A DNA stretch of 8,012 nucleotides from an uncultured Ruminococcus sp. (GTDB lineage Bacteria; Bacillota; Clostridia; Oscillospirales; Ruminococcaceae). The stretch spans positions 1 through 8,012 of the forward strand of contig CAMWRC010000043.1 in the NCBI GenBank assembly GCA_947176565.1. Reading direction: 5' to 3'. Below are positions 1 through 5,906 of the stretch, in pieces (positions within the stretch are counted from its first letter, which is position 1; the number at the start of each line of letters is the position of its first letter). Made by a program: the position numbers and the translations under genes. The notes beneath the pieces were generated by a model that saw nothing but the letters and a program-made list of their open reading frames with translations, had not been told where the DNA came from and ran no database searches.

Positions 1-10
1 GTATATTAAA

Positions 11-1375
11 TCATATATCAGCAAGTTTATTCATGCGTTCGGTTATCGTATCGACAATATGCATTGCCATGCCGTTTATTTCGGAGAATTTCCTGCCCTC
101 AACAAGAACGCGGATAAGCTTTTCATCGCCTGCTTCAGTCACAACTACCCGGCCTTCATCGCCGAGCATTTCCTCACATTCATTGACCGCACCCATAATA
201 ATTAAATCGTTACGCCATATCCTGCACAGTTCTTTTTTTATAGGAACGCTCATTATTATCTGAGGAAGCTTTTCAAGTATATTTCCTATACTGCTCATTT
301 TTCTGCCGGTTTTCTTCATCACTTCAAGAAGCCGTACTGCCGTCAGCTGTCCGTCTGCTGTGGGTATATCATCAGGAAAGAGTACATGACCAGACGGGTC
401 GCCGCCGAGACTATAGCTGCATTCAAGCATACGTCTCAGTCTGCTTCTTTCTCCGGAAGGTGCTCTTGATGCGCATATTCCCTTTGAACGGGCAAAATTA
501 AGAAGTCCGAGATTATTTGCATGAGTAACAAGTATAGTATTATGACGCAGATTTCCATTACGGCTCATATACTCGCCTATGACCGCAACTATAGCATCGC
601 CGTCCACAAGAAGTCCGTCCTCGTCAACAGCAAGACAGCGTTCCGCAGCTCCATCAAATGCAATTCCGCAGCAGCATTTATTATCAGTCACGAAAGACAT
701 GAAATCTTCTATATTTGTGCTTCCGGTTTGGTTTATGTTGAAACCGTCGGGACTGCTGCCTGTTATGATGACTTCAGCACCGAGGTCGGTAAACAGCTTT
801 TCCGCCGTATAGCTGGCGCAGCCATTCGCACAATCAACAGCTATTTTCATTCCGCGCAAATCTACATTTGATGAGAGTTCCATTATGTAATTCATATAAT
901 CGTCAAGTGCTGATTCACAGTGCAGGATATTTCCGTATTCATTGCGGGTTTTCGGTTCAATTTCTTCAGAATTGTTACGGATAAGACGTTCTATTTCCGA
1001 TTCACGGTCATCGCCGAGACGGTAGCCGTAATGGGAAAACAGTTTCATACCGCTGTATTCCGAACCTCCGCGGGAAGTAGTTATCATTATTCCGCCGCAC
1101 GCACCGCGCTGTTTTATATTCCATGCAAGTGCAGCTGTCGGAACTTCTCCCATAATTTCCGCATCAGCACCAGCCGAACATATTCCTGCACACAGTGCAG
1201 CCTCTATAGTATCGGCGGAATTACGTGTATCCCGTCCCACAAGAACCTTTGTCCTGTTCTTTTTATTACCTGCCATAACTGCAACAAAAGCTCTGCCGAG
1301 CTGAATTGCAAATTCACAGGTAAGTTCGGTAACAGCAAGTCCGCGTATACCGTCTCTGCCGAATATTCTACCCAT
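11..1375 (-). CDS. GlmM-like phosphohexomutase family protein with degenerate active site (probable pseudoenzyme)
   Basis: A 454-residue protein, close to the usual length of phosphoglucosamine mutase (GlmM), which converts glucosamine-6-phosphate to glucosamine-1-phosphate for cell-wall precursor synthesis. Family landmarks are clear: an N-terminal FGRDGIRG (residues 5-12; the family has FGTDGIRG), VGRDTR (46-51), VDCANG (180-185) and SPDGFNIN (208-215). The working loops have changed. The serine-loop motif ASHNP reads TTSRGG (99-104), keeping Ser101. The metal loop DGDxDR reads DGAAER (241-246), so two of three aspartates are replaced. The sugar loop GEQSGH reads GDPSGH (325-330). The phosphate loop RPSGTEP reads TEAGDEK (413-419). 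The surrounding sequence still aligns and the frame is intact, so this is not simple decay. I infer a non-catalytic or altered paralogue; a conventional glmM should exist elsewhere. The start is chosen from an AGGTGG seven bases upstream; a longer TTG-started frame to 1477 overlaps the likely promoter. Family assignment is firm, function is not. Confidence 0.85.
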   Translation of the reverse strand: MGRIFGRDGIRGLAVTELTCEFAIQLGRAFVAVMAGNKKNRTKVLVGRDTRNSADTIEAALCAGICSAGADAEIMGEVPTAALAWNIKQRGACGGIMITTSRGGSEYSGMKLFSHYGYRLGDDRESEIERLIRNNSEEIEPKTRNEYGNILHCESALDDYMNYIMELSSNVDLRGMKIAVDCANGCASYTAEKLFTDLGAEVIITGSSPDGFNINQTGSTNIEDFMSFVTDNKCCCGIAFDGAAERCLAVDEDGLLVDGDAIVAVIGEYMSRNGNLRHNTILVTHANNLGLLNFARSKGICASRAPSGERSRLRRMLECSYSLGGDPSGHVLFPDDIPTADGQLTAVRLLEVMKKTGRKMSSIGNILEKLPQIIMSVPIKKELCRIWRNDLIIMGAVNECEEMLGDEGRVVVTEAGDEKLIRVLVEGRKFSEINGMAMHIVDTITERMNKLADI

Positions 1376-1382
1376 CTGAGAA

Positions 1383-1388
1383 CCACCT
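1383..1388 (-). promoter_or_regulatory. Ribosome binding site of the GlmM-like gene
   Basis: The minus strand reads AGGTGG, inside the purine-rich run GGAAAGGTGG, seven bases before the ATG at 1375. It decides the start of the GlmM-like protein at the residue where family similarity begins, and excludes the 34-residue upstream extension. Confidence 0.75.
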
Positions 1389-1447
1389 TTCCTGTCAGCA
1401 GTACAGCAGATTATTTTTCTGCACACGCTGAAAATATCTTCCGGAAA

Positions 1448-1477
1448 ATTATATATCCTGTAAAAAATCAAAAGCAA
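1448..1477 (-). promoter_or_regulatory. Predicted sigma-A promoter for the GlmM-like gene
   Basis: On the minus strand a TTGCTT -35 box (1472-1477) and a perfect TATAAT -10 box (1448-1453) are separated by 18 bases. It lies in the 119-base gap after ruvB, which is the widest gap in this block. Predicted transcription would begin near 1441 and give an untranslated leader of about 65 bases. The gene could thus be expressed independently of the ruv genes, although read-through from ruvB remains possible because no convincing terminator separates them. Prediction from box matches only. Confidence 0.5.
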
Positions 1478-1494
1478 TTATAATCTATCATGCA

Positions 1495-2541
1495 CTACAG
1501 CGAAAGCTGTCCGTCCGGCTTTTCAGGTGCAGCCAGACCGAGATGCTCGTATGCGAGTCGTGTTGCGACACGTCCACGCGGAGTACGTCCAAGAAATCCG
1601 AGCTGCATAAGATACGGTTCGCAGACATCTTCGAGAGTCACAGCCTCCTCATTTATAGCCGCCGCAAGAGTTTCAAGTCCTACCGGTCCGCCGGCATATC
1701 CCTTTATTATCATCGAAAGCATACGCCGGTCGAGACTGTCAAGACCAAGACCGTCAATTTCAAGATGACTCAGAGCGATGGACGCTATTTCCTTTGTTAT
1801 CTGACCATTTCCCATAACATCTGCAAAATCCCGCACACGCTTGAGAAGTCTGTTGGCGATTCGGGGCGTACCTCTTGCACGTCCTGCGATTTCCTCCGCT
1901 CCGTCGCCTTCGCATGGTATTCCGAGTATCATCGCACTTCTGCGTACAATATCTGTAAGCTGTGATGTACTGTAAAGTTCCAGACGTTCTATAACACCGA
2001 AACGGTCTCTCAGCGGAGCAGACAGCTGTCCTGCCCTTGTAGTTGCTCCGATAAGCGTGAACGGCTTCAAATCCATGCGTATGGAACGTGCCGACGGACC
2101 TTTTCCTATGATAATATCAATTACCCTGTCCTCAAGCGCAGGATAAAGAAGTTCCTCCACAGGACGCGGCAGACGGTGTATCTCATCAATAAAAAGAACA
2201 TCGTTATCTGAAAGTCCTGTAAGAAGTGAAACCAAATCCCCCGGTTTTTCGATTGCCGGACCTGTGGTGACACGCAGATTCACGCCCATTTCATGAGCTA
2301 TAATTGATGACAGCGTGGTCTTTCCGAGTCCGGGTGGTCCGTACAGCAGAACATGGTCAAGAGGTTCTCCGCGACCCTTTGCCGCCTTGATATAAATAGC
2401 GATTTTCTGCTTTACCTTGTCCTGCCCTATATATTCATGAAGCGTCTGCGGACGGAGTGTTATTTCATTGTCGCCGTCCTCGGCGATATTTTCGGGAGTC
2501 ACAACACGCGGTGCGAACTCCATATCTTCTGTATGAATCAT
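1495..2541 (-). CDS. ruvB: Holliday junction branch migration ATPase RuvB
   Basis: RuvB is the AAA+ motor that forms hexameric rings on either side of the RuvA-bound Holliday junction and pumps DNA through it by ATP hydrolysis. The 348-residue length is typical. Visible motifs are: [12 protein letters not shown] near residues 29-40, Walker A GPPGLGKT (68-75), Walker B LFIDE (116-120) followed by IHRL, sensor 1 ATTRAG (166-171), the arginine-finger segment LRDRFG (177-182), sensor 2 GTPRIANR (224-231) and the C-terminal winged-helix signature [10 protein letters not shown] (315-324). All catalytic elements are intact. It starts 19 bases after the SseB-family stop codon, with a weak AGGA about 13 bases upstream of the ATG, so translation may depend partly on coupling to the upstream gene. 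ruvA and ruvC lie in the same block but ruvA is not adjacent. Unambiguous family assignment. Confidence 0.98.
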   Translation of the reverse strand: MIHTEDMEFAPRVVTPENIAEDGDNEITLRPQTLHEYIGQDKVKQKIAIYIKAAKGRGEPLDHVLLYGPPGLGKTTLSSIIAHEMGVNLRVTTGPAIEKPGDLVSLLTGLSDNDVLFIDEIHRLPRPVEELLYPALEDRVIDIIIGKGPSARSIRMDLKPFTLIGATTRAGQLSAPLRDRFGVIERLELYSTSQLTDIVRRSAMILGIPCEGDGAEEIAGRARGTPRIANRLLKRVRDFADVMGNGQITKEIASIALSHLEIDGLGLDSLDRRMLSMIIKGYAGGPVGLETLAAAINEEAVTLEDVCEPYLMQLGFLGRTPRGRVATRLAYEHLGLAAPEKPDGQLSL

Positions 2542-2560
2542 AAGCTATCTCTTTTCCTGA

Positions 2561-3295
2561 TTATCTCTCAAAATACCGTTTTTTCCGCACGTAGAACGGC
2601 TCTGTCACTGCTGCGGCTTTCTTTCCCATTTCCTGTTCGTATGTAATGAAGCACAGACTTTCATTTGCTTTTACCGACTTTGCAAGATATTTTGAAAACG
2701 GAACAAACAGTTTTCTTGTATTTCCTATCATATCGACGACAATAAGAATCCGCGGCTTTTCGCACCCCTGTATCATATCCATAATAAACGCGCGGTCAAC
2801 ATTATCCTGCTTTGACAGGAATTTAGATGCAGCCTTTGTGATATGGCTGACATTTTTTTCGCACTGCCGGTAATTTATTGTTTCCTCCTCATTGTAGGAA
2901 ATCGCCTTTATTTTGAGATTACGCGCAATAAGCAGTATGCTTTTTATTTCCTGAGATGAAAATTCCTTTCCGTAGGAATTTGGGTTAAGCACTGCTGAAG
3001 CCGATTGTATAAGGTCGAAAAGTCTGAGACAGTTTATCTTGTAATATTCAACATAACGCTTCGCAAACTGCTGTAAGGCACGGTGACTTGTAAAAAACGG
3101 TATAAAAATATCGCCGTGTGGGTTCCTTATTGTTATAAGTTCAAGCTGAATCCCGCCTTCTTCCCGACTGCGTTCATATTTCACAGACTGTCTGCATATC
3201 ACATAGACATCGCTTTTTATGAGCATCTGAAGAAACGGTGAACGCTTTGACGGGTCGGTAATTGCCGCTTTCAGCAATTCATCAAGATTCATCAT
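2561..3295 (-). CDS. SseB family protein, inserted between ruvA and ruvB
   Basis: A 244-residue protein with the two-part layout of the SseB family, named for an Escherichia coli gene that alters serine sensitivity; the biochemical function is not established. The N-terminal half (about residues 5-115) shows the family pattern of a short helix, a strand around SDVYVICRQ, the GDIFIPFFTSHRAL segment (61-74) and the LFDLIQSASAVLNPNSYGKEF segment starting at residue 92. The C-terminal half (about 130-244) has a strand PRILIVVDM (181-189) and ends with TEPFYVRKKR, typical of the SseB C-terminal domain. I see no signal peptide or membrane segment, so it is probably cytoplasmic. The start is the first of two adjacent ATG codons, with AAGGAAG ten bases upstream. 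It lies 89 bases after ruvA and 19 bases before ruvB, so it should be co-transcribed with them. A role in recombination would be only a guess from position. Confidence 0.8.
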   Translation of the reverse strand: MMNLDELLKAAITDPSKRSPFLQMLIKSDVYVICRQSVKYERSREEGGIQLELITIRNPHGDIFIPFFTSHRALQQFAKRYVEYYKINCLRLFDLIQSASAVLNPNSYGKEFSSQEIKSILLIARNLKIKAISYNEEETINYRQCEKNVSHITKAASKFLSKQDNVDRAFIMDMIQGCEKPRILIVVDMIGNTRKLFVPFSKYLAKSVKANESLCFITYEQEMGKKAAAVTEPFYVRKKRYFER

Positions 3296-3384
3296 GTGTT
3301 GTTATCTTCCTTTCTGTTTGATAAGAAATCGTATTCTGTAGAAAATCCATACTGATTTCCGGATAAATTCTGTAAAGCCATAAT

Positions 3385-3990
3385 TCAGGACAGTGCCTTG
3401 AGCGCAGCCTTTATAAGTTCCTGAGTATCAAGAGCAGGGTCAAGCTTCCGGAGTACCGGTGCAGCTTCGCTCTGGGAATATCCGAGAACCATGAGTGCTT
3501 CGAGAGCCTCTCCAACTGATGATGTTCCGGAAGCAGACACTGCTGATAAACCTGACGTGCCCGACATCTCTGACGTTCCGAAAGAATCCGCGGAAATCTT
3601 ATCCTTGAGTTCAAGCACTATGCGCTGAGCCGTTTTAGTTCCTATACCCTTTGTACGGGTTATTGATTTGCTGTCTCCTGATGCAACTGTAAGCGCGAAC
3701 TGTTCCGGTGACATATCCGACAAAATGGAAACAGCAGCTTTCGGACCTACTCCGGACACCGAAACAAGCATACGGAAACAGTTAAGTTCTTTCATATCAG
3801 CAAAGCCGAACAGCTCAACAGAATCCTCACGCACTGAAAGATGAGTGTACGCCATCACTTCACTGCCGATTTCACCCAGTTTAGACAGGGTATTGTATGA
3901 TGTTCTGAATCCGTAGCCCACACCGTCGCATTCGATAACTGCAAAACCTAATTCTTTAAGTATAAGTTTTCCTCGTAAACTGTAAATCAT
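3385..3990 (-). CDS. ruvA: Holliday junction DNA helicase subunit RuvA
   Basis: RuvA binds the four-way junction as a tetramer, holds it in an open square form and loads RuvB. The 201-residue length matches the family. Domain I, an OB-fold, covers about residues 1-62 and ends in HLSVREDSVELFGF, where Glu55 and Asp56 sit at the acidic pin that separates strands at the junction centre. Domain II has two helix-hairpin-helix motifs, SGVGPK (79-84) and KGIGTKTA (114-121), which bind DNA backbone. A serine-, glycine- and threonine-rich linker (about 133-158) leads to domain III (159-201), which contacts RuvB, with the usual GEALEALMVLGYS. The gene starts six bases after the ruvC stop, and its GGAG ribosome binding site lies inside the end of ruvC, ten bases before the ATG. 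Co-translation with ruvC is likely. Confidence 0.97.
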   Translation of the reverse strand: MIYSLRGKLILKELGFAVIECDGVGYGFRTSYNTLSKLGEIGSEVMAYTHLSVREDSVELFGFADMKELNCFRMLVSVSGVGPKAAVSILSDMSPEQFALTVASGDSKSITRTKGIGTKTAQRIVLELKDKISADSFGTSEMSGTSGLSAVSASGTSSVGEALEALMVLGYSQSEAAPVLRKLDPALDTQELIKAALKALS

Positions 3991-3996
3991 AAAAAA

Positions 3997-4482
3997 TCAA
4001 CTCCAACGTGTTGTATGTCCGTGGCATATGGCTATCGCAAGAGCATCGGCGGCATCGTCTGGCTTCGGTATCTGTGCGAGATTCAGAAGCTGTCTTGTCA
4101 TTTCCATGACCTGTTTTTTTTCTGCCTTGCCGTAACCCACCACTGCCGATTTTACCTGAAGCGGTGTATATTCAAATACCTGCACATTTCTTTTTGCGGC
4201 TGAAAGCACGGATATTCCACGTGCCTGAGCAACATCAATCGCCGTTTTCTGGTTTGTGGTAAAAAACAGCTTTTCTATTGCCATACAGTCGGGACGGAAT
4301 TTCTCAAAAATAAATTCCATATCCTTATGTATTGCGTACAGCCTTTCCGTAAAGGGCGTATGTGCTTCTGTAAGTATCGCGCCGTATTCTACCGGCACGA
4401 AAGACAGACCGTCATAGTCAACGATTCCGAACCCGACGATAGCATAGCCGGGGTCTATTCCTAATATTCTTCTTTTTTTCAA
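3997..4482 (-). CDS. ruvC: Crossover junction endodeoxyribonuclease RuvC
   Basis: RuvC is the dimeric, magnesium-dependent nuclease that cuts Holliday junctions symmetrically in strands of like polarity, completing the RuvABC resolvasome. The 161-residue protein has an RNase H-like fold with the acidic residues in place: Asp10 in RILGIDPG, Glu70 in AIEKLFF, and Asp142/Asp143 and Asp146 in the C-terminal PDDAADALAIA. The start codon is TTG; the similarity begins directly at the encoded MKKRRILGIDPG, no in-frame ATG lies near it, and an AGGT sits about eight bases upstream. It is first in the left-pointing block, with a predicted promoter about 90 bases upstream and a stem-loop in the leader. 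The weak start codon and leader structure suggest low expression, which is an inference. Family assignment is firm. Confidence 0.97.
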   Translation of the reverse strand: MKKRRILGIDPGYAIVGFGIVDYDGLSFVPVEYGAILTEAHTPFTERLYAIHKDMEFIFEKFRPDCMAIEKLFFTTNQKTAIDVAQARGISVLSAAKRNVQVFEYTPLQVKSAVVGYGKAEKKQVMEMTRQLLNLAQIPKPDDAADALAIAICHGHTTRWS

Positions 4483-4511
4483 TTCTTCAACCTGAAAACA
4501 TTTGTTTACAA

Positions 4512-4540
4512 GAGCCTGTACTGTAATACTGAACAGGCTC
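4512..4540 (-). promoter_or_regulatory. Stem-loop in the ruvC 5' leader
   Basis: GAGCCTGT (4512-4519) and ACAGGCTC (4533-4540) are perfect inverted repeats of eight bases around a 13-base loop. If transcription starts near 4571, this stem forms in the leader RNA about 30 bases before the ruvC TTG codon. No U-rich tract follows on either strand, so it is not a standard intrinsic terminator. It could be a regulatory or stabilising RNA hairpin, or a DNA operator. The same segment reads CTGT-N8-ACAG on both strands, the spacing of a proteobacterial LexA site, but Clostridia use a different LexA box. Confidence 0.5.
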
Positions 4541-4559
4541 CAACGAAATATTATAGTAT

Positions 4560-4577
4560 CTCACAATACTCACAATC
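4560..4577. repeat. Tandem 9-base direct repeat at the ruv transcription start
   Basis: CTCACAATA (4560-4568) is followed directly by CTCACAATC (4569-4577), identical in eight of nine positions. On the minus strand the units read ATTGTGAG. They abut the predicted -10 box of the ruv promoter (4578-4583) and so cover the expected start of transcription. Such placement would suit a repressor site or an initial-transcript effect, but the repeat is short and could be chance. Confidence 0.45.
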
Positions 4578-4607
4578 ATTATATCACATATCCGCCGGAT
4601 TTTGCAA
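4578..4607 (-). promoter_or_regulatory. Predicted sigma-A promoter of the ruvC-ruvA-SseB-ruvB block
   Basis: On the minus strand a TTGCAA -35 box (4602-4607) and a perfect TATAAT -10 box (4578-4583) are separated by 18 bases; TGA precedes the -10 box, giving an extended -10 element. Transcription would start near 4571, with an untranslated leader of about 89 bases before ruvC. A second TATAAT on the same strand (4550-4555) lacks a good -35 box and is the weaker alternative. Confidence 0.6.
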
Positions 4608-4715
4608 TAGTGTATTCATATGAATTTCATATATCAGCGTTTAATTTTATTGTGAAATATTTTGAATATTCCATGCTGATTATAACTTAATTTTGAGTTA
4701 ATTCCAAATAAACTA

Positions 4716-4744
4716 TTGATTTCCGTCCTGCAAAATGCTATAAT
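4716..4744 (+). promoter_or_regulatory. Predicted sigma-A promoter of pheA-metH
   Basis: TTGATT (4716-4721) and a perfect TATAAT (4739-4744) are separated by the ideal 17 bases, with TGC directly before the -10 box (extended -10). Transcription should begin near 4751, about 30 bases before the pheA ATG. This leaves no room for a leader-based attenuator or riboswitch, so any control would act at the promoter or on the enzyme. It also shows that the in-frame ATG at 4747 lies upstream of the transcript. Confidence 0.7.
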
Positions 4745-4772
4745 ATATGTTGAAATCAATTTTAAAGCCTAT

Positions 4773-4777
4773 GGAGG
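4773..4777 (+). promoter_or_regulatory. Ribosome binding site of pheA
   Basis: GGAGG lies five bases before the ATG at 4783. It fixes the pheA start there rather than at the in-frame ATG at 4747, which has no ribosome binding site and falls between the -10 box and the predicted transcription start. Confidence 0.85.
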
Positions 4778-4782
4778 TAATT

Positions 4783-5895
4783 ATGAACCTGAATGAACTT
4801 CGCAATAACATAGATGTTATAGATGAACAGATACTTTCCCTTTTCATGAAGCGCATGGAGCTGTGTAAAGGCGTAGCAGAATACAAAAAAGAACATAATC
4901 TTCCTGTATTTCAGGGAGACCGCGAAAAACAGCTTATAGAACGAATCAAATCCCTTACCGGCGACAAGGAACTCGAAAACGGTACTGCCGCCCTCTTTAC
5001 CGCAATTATGGATATAAGCAAGATTCTCCAGAACAAAAAAATCCTTACCGGCAGTAATGAGAATACATACGCTGTGCCGGATTTTGAAAATGCACAGAAA
5101 ATCGGCTGTCAGGGTACTTCCGGCGCAAATTCGGAAGCCGCCGCTCGTCTTATTTTCGGGGACAAGCAGCCAATATTCTATAAGACGTTTGAAGACGTTT
5201 TCGCAGCCGTTCAGTCCGGCGAACTTGATTACGGCGTTCTGCCGGTACACAATTCAACAGCCGGCTCTGTAAGCAGTACATATGATTTAATGGCAAAATA
5301 CAGCGTTTATACAGTCAAGGAAGTCTGTGTTGAAATAAATCACTGTATCGCTTCAAAAAACGCCTCCGATATAAACGAAGTTTCTGTAGTATATTCGCAC
5401 CCGCAGGCTATTGCCCAGTGCTGCGACTATCTTACGGCTCACGGTCTGAAAACAGCTGAATACGGAAATACCGCTACTGCCGCCGCTATGGTTTCTGAAA
5501 ACAGCGAAAAAATCGCCGCTATATGCTCCACAGAATGCGCAAAACGGCTGGGTCTTAACATTCTTGAGGAAAATATCGCCGACTGCTCCGTAAACCGCAC
5601 CCGCTTTATCTGCATATGCCGCGACCTGCAAATCGAACCGGAAGCGGATTCTATTTCCGTAATGCTGAAAATCCCTGATACCGAGGGAAGTCTCTACCGT
5701 CTGCTTACCAAATTCTACGTGAACGGCATGAATCTGAAAAAAATCGAAAGCCGTCCCCTGAAAGACGGAAGCTTCAACGTAATGTTTTATCTTGATTTTG
5801 ACGGCAGAATTGATGATTCCGGAGTCAAGGCACTTATGAACGACCTCACCGAAAATCTTGAATATTTCAGATTCTTAGGCACGTTCAGAGACTAA
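4783..5895 (+). CDS. pheA: Bifunctional chorismate mutase / prephenate dehydratase (P-protein)
   Basis: This 370-residue enzyme converts chorismate to prephenate and then to phenylpyruvate, the precursor of phenylalanine, in the cytoplasm. The AroQ-type chorismate mutase domain covers about residues 1-85, with Arg7, Arg24, Lys35 and the Arg47-Glu48 pair where the E. coli P-protein has its substrate-binding residues; Gln44 replaces the usual Asp. The prephenate dehydratase domain (about 105-280) has GCQGTSGANSEAA (108-120), PVHNSTAGSV (154-163), YSHPQA (204-209) and the catalytic TRF (273-275). His157 stands where the family normally has Glu in the ENS/ENT motif; Asn158 is kept. A C-terminal ACT domain (about 290-368) has GSLY (302-305) in place of GALV and the ESRP motif (322-325), so feedback inhibition by phenylalanine is likely. 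The first gene after its own promoter, it is followed after 11 bases by metH. Firm assignment. Confidence 0.95.
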   Translation: MNLNELRNNIDVIDEQILSLFMKRMELCKGVAEYKKEHNLPVFQGDREKQLIERIKSLTGDKELENGTAALFTAIMDISKILQNKKILTGSNENTYAVPDFENAQKIGCQGTSGANSEAAARLIFGDKQPIFYKTFEDVFAAVQSGELDYGVLPVHNSTAGSVSSTYDLMAKYSVYTVKEVCVEINHCIASKNASDINEVSVVYSHPQAIAQCCDYLTAHGLKTAEYGNTATAAAMVSENSEKIAAICSTECAKRLGLNILEENIADCSVNRTRFICICRDLQIEPEADSISVMLKIPDTEGSLYRLLTKFYVNGMNLKKIESRPLKDGSFNVMFYLDFDGRIDDSGVKALMNDLTENLEYFRFLGTFRD

Positions 5896-5900
5896 GGAGG
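5894..5900 (+). promoter_or_regulatory. Ribosome binding site of metH overlapping the pheA stop codon
   Basis: AAGGAGG shares two bases with the TAA stop of pheA and lies six bases before the metH ATG at 5907. Ribosomes finishing pheA would stop on the metH initiation site, which points to translational coupling and strong metH initiation. Confidence 0.85.
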
Positions 5901-5906
5901 ATTTCT

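Larger units (their letters stand above)
4483..4782. other. Divergent AT-rich control region between ruvC and pheA
   Basis: This 300-base stretch contains no gene I can support. It separates two oppositely pointing transcription units and holds a promoter for each (listed separately), with roughly 110 AT-rich bases between their -35 boxes. Additional symmetry visible here: the perfect 12-base palindrome ATTCATATGAAT (4614-4625), seven bases upstream of the ruv -35 box; the odd palindrome ATCCGCCGGAT (4590-4600) inside the ruv promoter spacer; TAACT/AGTTA (4683-4687 and 4696-4700); and ATCAGC/GCTGAT (4633-4638 and 4675-4680). No T-box, SAM riboswitch or leader-peptide attenuator could be recognised upstream of pheA. 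Confidence 0.7.

Noticed and set aside
1..10. Terminator or next gene after the GlmM-like stop codon
   Set aside because: Only ten bases remain before the window edge, too few to judge.
1376..1477. N-terminal extension of the GlmM-like protein by 34 residues
   Set aside because: The extension begins at a TTG that overlaps the predicted -35 box, resembles nothing in the family, and precedes a good ribosome binding site and the family-typical start.
920..1483. 187-codon open frame on the plus strand
   Set aside because: It is antisense to the GlmM-like gene, has no ribosome binding site or recognisable motif, and its composition is that of a shadow frame.
1497..1510. Possible terminator hairpin at the end of ruvB (ACAGC-loop-GCTGT)
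   Set aside because: The stem is only five base pairs, lies within the last codons, and is not followed directly by a T-run; the T-rich stretch comes more than 25 bases later.
1543..1965. 140-codon open frame on the plus strand
   Set aside because: It is antisense to ruvB, which is fully supported by its motifs.
4487..4501. Four-codon mini-frame (ATG to TGA) just before ruvC on the minus strand
   Set aside because: It has no ribosome binding site of its own and is short enough to be expected by chance, although it overlaps the ruvC ribosome binding site.
4560..4577. Resemblance of ATTGTGAG units to a lac operator half-site
   Set aside because: There is no matching inverted half-site and no sugar-utilisation gene nearby; the similarity is short and likely accidental.
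4747..4782. Upstream in-frame ATG that would add 12 residues to PheA
   Set aside because: It lies between the TATAAT box and the predicted transcription start and has no ribosome binding site, while the ATG at 4783 has GGAGG at good spacing and begins the conserved chorismate mutase sequence.
4541..4782. Firmicutes LexA box, T-box, SAM or B12 riboswitch
   Set aside because: I searched by eye for GAAC-N4-GTTC, for the T-box TGGNACCGCG core and for long structured leaders on either strand and found none; the pheA leader is only about 30 bases.
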